A stretch of 64,000 nucleotides of DNA from contig JAVYIG010000607.1 in assembly GCA_035222895.1 (NCBI GenBank), positions 450,456 to 514,455 of the forward strand, given 5' to 3'. The DNA comes from Strongylocentrotus droebachiensis. Taxonomy: Eukaryota > Echinodermata > Echinoidea > Camarodonta > Strongylocentrotidae. The notes under the pieces are model-generated. The model made no database searches. It was given only the letters and a program-made list of their open reading frames with translations, and was not told the origin of the DNA. The first letter of the stretch is position 1, and each line of letters begins with the position of its first letter. The position numbers and the translations under genes are program-made. Shown here piece by piece: positions 45,797-55,300 of this stretch.

Positions 45797-46543
45797 AGGT
45801 AAAGACCAGTTTTGGAAACGCCCCCCTTTAAAAAAAATTGAAATGAAAGCTCTAATTACCAATCATGTGAAAGAATATGTTTTGACTATAAGTGATCATA
45901 ATTTTTTTGCCTAGAAACCGCCTACTAATTGGGCTTATGCCGAAAGGGTGGGTAGCGTCGCGTCGCGTTGCGTTGACTTGAACGCGACCATTCGTCCAAA
46001 GCCCCCTGATTTGGCCGAAAGGGTGCGTTGGGAGTGTCATGTCGAGTCGAACGCGACCATTCGTCCAAAGCCCTGTTTCTATTTTGATTATTTGAATCTA
46101 AACGACTTAAATTTCTATTCCTTAAATTTTATTATAAACGACAGATGTGGAAGACTAGTCAACGCACCCTTTCCGGCCAAACTGGGGGGGGGGAGGGGGG
46201 GGGGGCTTTGGACGAATGGTCGCGTTCAAGTCAACGCGACGCGACGCTACCCTACCCACCCTTTCGGCATAAGCCTACTAATTGATATATTTGGTAAATT
46301 GTTATATCTATTTGTACATGATAAATATATCGCACGTGTCGCGCACGTGTGTGGGTAGTCCCATGTACATCTGTCTGTGTACAGTGCTTGTAACTTTATC
46401 AAGACTGGGCCAAATTTCTTATAATTTTGATGATTCAAGAACCTTGCAGTACACACCAATACTTATATGTTAGATGATCAACCTTTTTTGATCGATTCCA
46501 CAACGTTTCTTTCACAATGCAATCGCATGACCATAACCGGTCT
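45797..46543 (+). mobile_element. TTAA-target MITE, copy 3, carrying a nested element
   Basis: Starts AGGTAAAGACCAGT after TTAA (45,793-45,796). The right end is slightly shortened, reading CCGGTC before TTTAA (46,543-46,547). Interrupted by 45,932-46,275. Excluding that insertion and its 9-bp duplication it is about 394 bp. The undisturbed target occurs in units B (about 15,951) and D (35,044) as TTGATAAACCAGC. Confidence 0.8.
45932..46275. mobile_element. MULE-like MITE, 344 bp, nested in TTAA MITE
   Basis: Flanked by the 9-bp duplication TACTAATTG (45,923-45,931 and 46,276-46,284), single-copy in the other two MITEs. The ends are long inverted repeats beginning GGCTTATGCCGAAAGGG and extending over 100 bp with small gaps, through the GAACGCGACCATTCGTCC and AAAGGGTGCGTTG boxes. 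A 9-bp duplication plus very long TIRs fits the Mutator-like superfamily. No coding sequence. Confidence 0.85.
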
Positions 46544-47123
46544 TTAACCAGCTATGCAAAATAGCATCTCTATGGATGTAATTCACTTTCCATGCGATAG
46601 ACGTTGATAAGTCGGGAAAACCTTTCAAGGTTTTTAAGTGGTCAAGAGAAACTTTGGTACACAAATTATTCATAAATTTAGTGTACAGGTCTATTCACAC
46701 CCATCAATGTTTTTTTTTAATGCGGGATGAAAAAAGAATGAACAGGAGAAGACTACTACAGAGATTACAAAGATACTACCAAGAAATTACTACGAATTTA
46801 AGAAATTTATTTAGTATAATATTACATTTAAGCTCTCGAGTAAAAATTCTAAATATTTCATTCAGTTGATATTTTTCTTCTAAAATGTCTGCTTTAAGTA
46901 TACTTTCCTAAATTTTTTTCATTTCATACGCAGAACATGTTTAATCATCACCAGGTTATTACTCTTTAAATTATTTGATTCCCTAAAGTTTCCACACTTA
47001 CTTGCTGATAGTATGCAAGCTTTTCCCCTTCAACCCCTCAAAATATTGTATTTGTTTGTTCCTCTTACCTGACTGCTAAGAAAGCATTGAAGGCTTCTAA
47101 AGTAAGCAAATAGAGGACCGACG

Positions 47124-47934
47124 CACAGTGGACCAGGAAGGAACCAAAGTGCGCCAAAACTTTTTTTTGGATGATTTATTTATATATTTTGTTCTTGCCC
47201 AGTTGAAAGATAATACATTGAAGAATACCTTAGTAAAATATTTAATTCTGGTATGCACAATAAGGGTTATTTACTCCTTCAAACAACAAAATCTTACATA
47301 TTCACAGTTTTAGTGCAAAAGTGACTTATTTTATAAATCTTTCAATTTAACATGAACTTTTTAAGTTATTGATATGAAATTTCTCGCACATTCTCCTGAT
47401 AGTTCATTTCTCTGCATCAATGGGTTAAAATGGATAGAAACACAATCTTCTTAATATATTATAGGGTAATTCACTGAAAATGGACTAACTTTCCATATTT
47501 TTTATAAATCCAGAGGATTCCCAGGGATTTCCGCTAAAATTGTATTACCAACAATTCTTCTGATGTCTAAGTTTTAAGTTGATACCAGATTTGGCTGCCC
47601 GATTTTGCCCGTTATTATGTTAAAGCCTATTTTCCTTGAAACATTGCCCAGAAAAATGTGTTTATTTTGGTCCGCGGCTGAATCGTGAAGGATTCGCGGT
47701 CATAAATCACGGCGCGTGCGAGTGCGTGAAACTTGTGACACCGCGGACCAAAATAAGCACATTTGTCGGGGCAATGTTGCAAGGAAAACGGCTTTAACAG
47801 AATAACGGGCAGAATCAGGCAGCCAAATCTGACATCAGAGAAAATGTTGGTAATAAAATTTAAGCGGAAATCCAAACATTTCCTCTGGATTTATTTTAAA
47901 AAAAATCACTCTGGTTCCTCCATGGCCCACTGTG
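47124..47934. mobile_element. Transib/RAG-type element, 811 bp, second copy
   Basis: Flanked by CGACG at 47,119-47,123 and 47,935-47,939. The left end is CACAGTG with CCAAAACTT 23 bp further; the right end is CACAGTG (inverted) but the 23-spaced box has become a T-run. The sequence is the reverse orientation of 43,877-44,751, including the central CCGCGG-bounded loop. It occupies the same CGACGG target motif in the block as the first copy. Nonautonomous. Confidence 0.8.
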
Positions 47935-47939
47935 CGACG

Positions 47940-48300
47940 GCTTTAAGACATCTCCGAGGGACTTTTTAAGAGTATTAATACCTTACCCAGGGCACTAGCG
48001 CATCGACTTGGTTTCGAACCAGGGACCTCCCGGTTACAAGACCACTGCTCTGCCACTGAGCCATTATGCCTCCTGAAATATTGAACTTCGCTTTCTACCT
48101 CACGCTGCCTTTTTTTCCCTCTTCTATTCTCTAAGTCAAGGTCCCGGGTTCGATACCAAGTCGATGTCCCAGTGCCCTTTGGTAGGGCAGCATTCATTAC
48201 CAAGGCCCTCTAAAGGGACTTACAGCCACAGCATTGGTCACTGGGAGCTTACTCACAATCGTGCCCATGCTTTCTTAGCAGTCAAGTATTACAAACAAAC
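47940..48300. repeat. Head-to-head pair of tRNA-derived SINEs
   Basis: Minus-strand head at 47,940-48,075: A box TGGCTCAGTGGCA and B box GGTTCGAAACC (48,010-48,020). Plus-strand S3 copy at 48,135-48,300: B box GGTTCGATACC (48,147-48,157) and CCCTTTGGTAGGG. The two share the ACCAAGTCGATG body in opposite orientation and are separated by about 60 bp. Confidence 0.7.
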
Positions 48301-50114
48301 TGACAACCAACAAATACACAATTATCTCTCTGCAATGGTGTTTCCACTTCTCATCAAAATCTTATCCCGCAAATTATTCACTAGACTTAGTATATTTATG
48401 TAGTTTGATGTGTTTTATCATCTTTTTTGTATTCGATAATATGAGATGAAAGTGGTGCAAAATACATTATTATACAGTACACGATTACAATTATTTGTGT
48501 CCAGTGACGTTATTGACGTGTACATATTTACTTATATCTATACAAAATGTTTATGTCTAACTCTAAGATACCTAATACATTTAAGATAACATACAAATTC
48601 AAATTGTAAATACACACATAAATTATTGGTAATTAATAATATTTGTTTGTAAATTGTATTTTCATTGTCTTATATTCTATTGTTCGAATTTTATGTAATC
48701 GCGGCCTGGCTGAAAAACAGCATTTGCTGAATGCGGGCACAATTATTTTATTTTGTTTTTAACCGTGAATAAATAAAATATACATTCATACATGCAATCA
48801 TTTGTGTTCATTGACGTGTACATATTTACTTATATCTATACAAAAACACTATATCTAATTCTAAGATTAAGATATCATACAAATACAAATTGTAAATACA
48901 CACATGAATTATTGGCATATTCGGAACATAATAATTGTACCTTCAATGCCAGTGGCAGCCTAATGTGACTTAGACAACCCTAACCATAGCGAGTGTGATC
49001 GCCTACATAAAGACTTTCTTCTTCTTTTTGAAATCTAACCGGGCAACCCGTGTAATAAAAAGGTATTTTACAATTTATTTTATCTTTTAGAGGGTATACA
49101 ATGATCCATCTTATATGTATAATGTTGGATACTCCACTGGATATAATACACATCAAAGGATCTTAGGAAGATTATGCATACAGATTAGTAAAACAGTATT
49201 AATCAGGATTAATACCGCTCTTTCCCTATTATCCCCGAGCAATTGCCAGGTACCCTTTAACACCCGGATGGAGAGTGTCATATGTAGCGCTGAGATTCGA
49301 ACCCTGAACCTTGGGACTGAGAGTCTAGTGAATGAATCACCATACCACGACACCTCCAATTTACATGCTTTGGTACACACTGAAGGATTTTTTGGGGGTT
49401 TTCATTGAATTTATTTATAATAACTCCAATTCCTTTTCGTACATAACATAGAAGCAAAGCATTTTCAATAGTCCTAGTTTATACAAACTGCAACATAATT
49501 ATAACAAAGACTTTTTATCATTTGATAAACGAACATAAATACAACATAATTCAATGTTCATAATTTCACAATGTATAAGACTAAAATATATTACAATTAC
49601 ATAATAGGAACAATTACCGCACTACATATTAGTCATCCTAAACAAACTAGAGCAAGCATTGCTTCTTTTTTCAGAATAAAACTGAATACTTTAAGAAAAA
49701 CGACTCTCATATTTCTCAACATATTATTATACAGAATTGAAATCATGAGTTTTTTAATTGGATTAATGAGATGTTTCAAGTAATCGATTAATAATTAGTG
49801 ACTTGTGTTGTGATTCATCGCATTATTCTGTGCAATTGCTTCAAGACAGGCGAAATCTGGAAAAGTTACCCATGATAACTGTATTTTCATTGTCCGTGGG
49901 ATTGGGGGAACTTGTTCACCGGATGTTTTTGTCCATGTGTAAGCCTCCAGTTTATAATTGTCCGCGAGTAAATTTTAGGAAACTTTACCACCTTACACTA
50001 TTTCTATGGTTAAATGATCCGGGTCTTAATTGCCCGCGGATAATTTGGGGAAATTTGTCCAAGGTATGCTTTGACCTTGCTTTAATTTCACTGGGCGATT
50101 GCAAGTTATTTTGT
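48300..50114. repeat. Duplicated 3'-flank block of GPCR E (contains SINE S2)
   Basis: Colinear with the A, B and D flanks. Minus-strand SINE S2 at 49,205-49,375 has the clearest boxes: A-like GGTATGGTGATTC (49,334-49,346) and B GGGTTCGAATCT (49,293-49,304). TGTCCGCG repeat at 49,890-50,090. Confidence 0.7.
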
Positions 50115-51365
50115 TCAGCGAGTGGTTCTCATTTTCCTTACCAAGTCGATTGGCATGGGAATGCTTCCAAGCCTACATCGTATGATGCATACCATCACCT
50201 CCCTAAATGCACGAATCCTTCTGGCGTAAATGATGGGATTAATACAGCTATTCGACAATGGAAGGGCCAAAAGCCAGGGAAGTGCACTGTAAGATTTCGG
50301 TAAACATATGCTCACAGCGTAAGGAATGAAGCAGATGACAAAAGCAACGAGAATTACCAACAGGTTCTTGGTTACAGCAAGAAGCTTCTTGTCAATTTTA
50401 GGTTGTGTCTGTTTCTTGACAGGTACTTTGGTTTCCGATCCCTCGACGCGTACTGGTACTTCTTTCGAGCTTAGGTCAGGTCCGCCACCTGTGCTTTCTA
50501 TCTCTTCTAGAGATGGGGATACCGTCAAAGTCTCCGCATCATGCGTATGGTTCTCCGGCTGACCGGATTTTAGTCTTTCACCTTTTGATATGTCGCAGTT
50601 CTGGCTTCCTAAATGCTCGGACGAATGAGATACCCTCAAAACAGTATTCTCAATGACCAAACCATCTTGTTGGGTAACTTGGTTTTCATCTGGGCATATG
50701 GTGTCCATGCGTATTTCATTCTGTATCTTTCCGTCGACTTTCTTCTTTTGCTTCAACTTCTCCCCTCGGTGTGCAATGAATCTCCATATTTTGATGTACA
50801 CAGTGACAATAATTGCAAAATGCCCGAAGGACCAAAAAGGTATGACAAAGACAGCTACTTCCTCGTCTAGTCTAACAACTACGCAGACCGATGCGAAATT
50901 AAACAACCACGTGAACGCAATCATAAGGCATAAGTTTCGAGCCTTGTAAATTTTCTTGAATTTTTCTTGGTTTCTCGTGACGCGATACCAACTGGTGAAG
51001 CCAAGGAAAGCATGGGTTGTAAGGCTTACGCCAACACAGGCACACATGAAAGATACCAACAATTTAAAGGCCCAGTCAAACTGACGGATTGCAATATAAA
51101 AGGGAAGGCAGATTGAAGTCAACAGATCGGCACATGCAAGGTTCAGGACAAACCAGTTGAAAGTCGACCTGAGCTTGCGAGAGAGAACGATGGCGAGGAT
51201 TACGATGGAGTTTCCGATAATTCCTGTGATGCTGATTATAAGGAGGATGATAACGAAAACAACACGTTGGGCGACGCCTAAAGACTGAAAATCATAATAA
51301 CCGCCTGGAAGACTGCCGTTTGTTGGATCAAATACCGACGTAGGAAGGGTGCTTTCATCTGCCAT
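50115..51365 (-). CDS. GPCR copy E, class A rhodopsin-like, intact
   Basis: Predicted seven-transmembrane receptor of 416 residues in a single coding exon. The start at 51,365 is preferred over in-frame Mets up to 51,644 because a strong splice acceptor (TTTGTAATTTCTTTTCAG) ends at 51,392 and the far-upstream frame enters the hAT-type insertion. NGS sequon at 16; TM1 34-61 (N52); TM2 70-92 (D80); TM3 100-127 ending SWY (125-127) at the DRY position with Lys where the disulfide Cys is expected; TM4 144-165; ECL2 only about five residues; TM5 170-196; ICL3 197-330, charged; TM6 with CFIPY (345-349); TM7 NPIIY (376-380); C393 and C397 are possible palmitoylation sites. A 12.1-kb satellite insertion begins 243 bp upstream of the ATG and may affect expression. 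Confidence 0.9.
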   Translation of the reverse strand: MADESTLPTSVFDPTNGSLPGGYYDFQSLGVAQRVVFVIILLIISITGIIGNSIVILAIVLSRKLRSTFNWFVLNLACADLLTSICLPFYIAIRQFDWAFKLLVSFMCACVGVSLTTHAFLGFTSWYRVTRNQEKFKKIYKARNLCLMIAFTWLFNFASVCVVVRLDEEVAVFVIPFWSFGHFAIIVTVYIKIWRFIAHRGEKLKQKKKVDGKIQNEIRMDTICPDENQVTQQDGLVIENTVLRVSHSSEHLGSQNCDISKGERLKSGQPENHTHDAETLTVSPSLEEIESTGGGPDLSSKEVPVRVEGSETKVPVKKQTQPKIDKKLLAVTKNLLVILVAFVICFIPYAVSICLPKSYSALPWLLALPLSNSCINPIIYARRIRAFREVMVCIIRCRLGSIPMPIDLVRKMRTTR

Positions 51366-51689
51366 CTTGAGCCTGCGATCAGCTAACCTTTCTGAAAAGA
51401 AATTACAAAGAAAAGAACGTATACTATTTACACAGAGCTTAAGTGATATCAATTTACTTTCTGTCAAATTGTCAAGGTAATGTGGGTCAACCAAACTTTT
51501 CCATGAAATATCGAAAATTACTTCGTTCAAAGTTGTGGACAGTTGCCTCTGACTAGAAAATTGTTTCACTTCTGAATCGTTAATTGCACATATGATAAAC
51601 ATGGCGGCAGGGGCGTCGCCAAAGGGGGGTGTGGGGGGGGGCACCGCACCCCCCCCCCCCCACCTGTCAGGATATTGTCGGGAAAATTG

Positions 51690-52020
51690 CGCTGGCGTCG
51701 GGAAAAGGAGAAAAGGGGGAGGGGAAAAAAATAGGGAAAAAAAGAGAGGGAAAAAAAGAGAGAGAAAAAAGAGAGGGAAAGGGAAAGAAAAAAGGAAAAG
51801 AAAAGAAAGAAAGGAAAGAAAGGAAAAGAAAGGAAAGAAAAGAGAAGAAAGAAAGAGAAAAAAAAGAGGGAGGAGAGGAAAGAAAGAAAAAGAAAGAAAA
51901 GAAAGAAAAGAAAAAAAGAAGAAAAAAAGTGTGAAAGGGAAACAAAAGAAACGGGGGATGAAAGAGAGGAGAGAGAGGGGAGGTTAGAGTCTGAGAGAGG
52001 AGGAGTGGGAGTAAAAGAGA
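51690..52020. repeat. Purine-rich (GA) low-complexity tract
   Basis: A strongly strand-asymmetric run of GGAAAA, GAAAGAAA and GAGA on the plus strand within the hAT-type element. Three overlapping long frames here (two plus, one minus) are composition effects. Such tracts can form triplex DNA. Confidence 0.8.
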
Positions 52021-52340
52021 GAAGGTGGTTGTTGGGTGGAGTCGTCTCGTCGAGGGAGCAACAAAGACACGGGTAAATATGATGCTGTGTCGGGTCAGCT
52101 GTGTCGGTATTCTTACTCGATCCTCGTGTACTATATCAATGCAGAAGTTTGAAGTCGGTGAGATGTATATTGTCGGTCGGCCGACAATTTTTTTTTCCTA
52201 CGAACTGTGACTTCTTATCCGCTGTGACGACTTCGAGAGTGACTACAACTACAATACTTGTATTTTCTCTAAGTTTCACTTTCCTATAATATCAGCTAAA
52301 GAAATCAGAGGTTTAAAATTTTCGGGGAAACTAAATTCAA
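52021..52340. other. Unique internal stretch of the hAT-type element
   Basis: Not repetitive within the window. Contains a small inverted repeat ATTGTCGG/CCGACAAT (52,169-52,188). No supported gene. Confidence 0.4.
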
Positions 52341-55300
52341 ACAAGGTTTAAGAGTCAACAACGGTACGACGAATCGTCTTCCTTTCTTTATATTGTGATG
52401 AAACGCCGAAAATTCCGCGCGAAGCGCGGAAGGGGAAACTTCATTTAGACGAATCGTCTTCTTTCCCTTATAATTTAAGGAAACGTAAAAGCTTCCGCGC
52501 TACGCGCGAGAGGGGTAAACTGAATTCAGACAAAATTAATAGGGCTAATTTAGATTCGAAAAAGGTACAACGAATCGTGTTCTTTCTCTAATAATTTGAG
52601 GAAACGTCAAAGCTTCCGCGCTTCGCGCGATAAGGGGAAACTGAATTCAGACATAATTAATAGGGCTTATTTAGAGTCGAAAACGGTACAACGAATCGTG
52701 TTCTTTCTATAATAATATGAGGAAACGTCAAAGCTTTTGCGCTTCGCGCGAGAGGGGGAAACTGAATTCAGACATAATTAATAGGGCTTATTTAGAGTCG
52801 AAAACGGTACAACGAATCGTCTTCTTTCTCTAATAATTTAATGAAACGTCAAAACTTCCGCGCTTCGTGCGAGAGGGGGAAACTGAATTCAGATGAATAG
52901 GGCTTATTAAGAGTCGAAAACGGTGCAACGAATCGTGTTCTTTCTCCAATAATTTAAGGAAACGTCAAAGCTTCCGCGCTTCGCGCGAGAGGGGGAAACT
53001 GAATTCAGACAAAATTAATAGGGCTTATTTAGAGTCGAAAACGGTACAACGAAATCGTGTTCTTTCTCTAATAATATGAGGAAACGTCAAAGCTTTCGCG
53101 CTTCGCGCGAGAGGAGGAAAGTGAATTCAGATGAATCGGGCCTTTTAAGAGTCGAAAACGGTACGACGAATCGTCTTCTTTCTCTAATAATTTAATGAAA
53201 CGTCAAAACTTCTGCGCTTCGCGCGAGAGGGGGAAACTGAATTCAGACAAAATTAATAGGGCTTATTTAGAGTCGAAAACGGTACAACCAATCGTGTTCT
53301 TTCTCTAATAATTTAAGGAACCGTCAAAGCTTCCGCGCTTCGCGCGAGAGGGGAAAACTGAATTCAGACATAATTAATAGGGCTTATTTAGAGTCGAAAA
53401 CGGTACAACGAATCGTGTTCTTTCTATAATAATATGAGGAAACGTCAAAGCTTTTGCGCTTCGCGCGAAAGGGGAAAACTGAATTTTGATGAATAAGGCT
53501 TATTAAGAGTCGAAAACGGTACAACGAATCGTGTTCTTTCTCTAATAATTTAAGGAAACGTCAAAGCTTCCGCGCTTCGCGCGAGAGGGGGAAACTGAAT
53601 TCAGACAAAATTAATAGGGCTTATTTAGAGTCGAAAACAGTACAACGAAATCGTGTTCTTTCTCTAATAATTTAATGAAACGTCAAAGCTTCCGCGCTTC
53701 GCGCGAGAGGGGAAAACTGAATCCAGACATAATTAATAGGGCTTATTTAGAGTCGAAAACGGTACAACGAATCGTGTTCTTTCTCTAATAATTTAAGGAA
53801 CCGTCAAAGCTTCCGCGCTTCGCGCGAGAGGGGAAAACTGAATTCAGACATAATTAATAGGGCTTATTTAGAGTCGAAAACGGTACAACGAATCGTGTTC
53901 TTTCTATAATAATATGAGGAAACGTCAAAGCTTTTGCGCTTCGCGCGAAAGGGGAAAACTGAATTTTGATGAATAAGGCTTATTAAGAGTCGAAAACGGT
54001 ACAACGAATCGTGTTCTTTCTCTAATAATTTAAGGAAACGTCAAAGCTTCCGCGCTTCGCGCGAGAGGGGGAAACTGAATTCAGACAAAATTAATAGGGC
54101 TTATTTAGAGTCGAAAACAGTACAACGAAATCGTGTTCTTTCTCTAATAATTTAATGAAACGTCAAAGCTTCCGCGCTTCGCGCGAGAGGGGAAAACTGA
54201 ATCCAGACATAATTAATAGGGCTTATTTAGAGTCGAAAACGGTACAACGAATCGTGTTCTTTCTATAATAATATGAGGAAACGTCAAAGCTTTCGCGCTT
54301 CGCGCGAGAGGAGGAAAGTGAATTCAGATGAATCGGGCCTTTTAAGAGTCGAAAACGGTACGACGAATCGTCTTCTTTCTCTAATAATTTAATGAAACGT
54401 CAAAGCTTCCGCGCTTCGCGCGAGAGGGGGAAACTGAATTCAGACAAAATTAATAGGGCTTATTTAGAGCCGAAAACGGTACAACGAATCGTGTTCTTTC
54501 TCTAATAATTTAAGGAACCGTCAAAGCTTCCGCGCTTCGCGCGAGAGGGGAAAACTGAATTCAGACATAATTAATAGGGCTTATTTAGAGTCGAAAACGG
54601 TACAACGAATCGTGTTCTTTCTATAATAATATGAGGAAACGTCAAAGCTTTTGCGCTTCGCGCGAAAGGGGAAAACTGAATTTTGATGAATAAGGCTTAT
54701 TAAGAGTCGAAAACGGTACAACGAATCGTGTTCTTTCTCTAATAATTTAAGGAAACGTCAAAGCTTCCGCGCTTCGCGCGAGAGGGGGAAACTGAATTCA
54801 GACAAAATTAATAGGGCTTATTTAGAGTCGAAAACAGTACAACGAAATCGTGTTCTTTCTCTAATAATTTAATGAAACGTCAAAGCTTCCGCGCTTCGCG
54901 CGAGAGGGGGAAACTGAATCCAGACATAATTAATAGGGTTTATTTAGAGTCGAAAACGGTACAACGAATCGTGTTCTTTCTATAATAATATGAGGAAACG
55001 TCAAAGCTTTCGCGCTTCGCGCGAGAGGAGGAAAGTGAATTCAGATGAATCGGGCCTTTTAAGAGTCGAAAACGGTACGACGAATCGTCTTCTATCTCTA
55101 ATAATTTAATGAAACGTCAAAGCTTCCGCGCTTCGCGCGGGAGGGGAAGAAACTGAATTCAGACAAAATTAATAGGGCTTATTTAGAGTCGAAAACGGTA
55201 CAACGAATCGTGTTCTATCTCTAATAATTTAAGGAAACGTCAAAGCTTCCGCGCTTCGCGCGAAAGGGGAAAACTGAATCCAGACATAATTAATAGGGCT

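Larger units (their letters stand above)
43206..47118. repeat. Duplicated spacer block of GPCR E with three insertions
   Basis: Colinear with 14,904-16,500, but interrupted by the Transib-type composite (43,877-45,381) and by the TTAA MITE with its nested element (45,797-46,543), and ending at the second Transib-type element. CT-rich tract 45,490-45,610. Confidence 0.65.

Noticed and set aside
51366-51644. N-terminal extension of GPCR E (93 extra codons)
   Set aside because: It crosses a strong splice acceptor and runs into the hAT-type insertion. Its similarity to frames upstream of A and D is explained by duplicated noncoding sequence.
51592-51987. 131-aa Lys/Glu/Arg-rich frame
   Set aside because: A compositional frame over the GA-rich tract, open in several frames at once.
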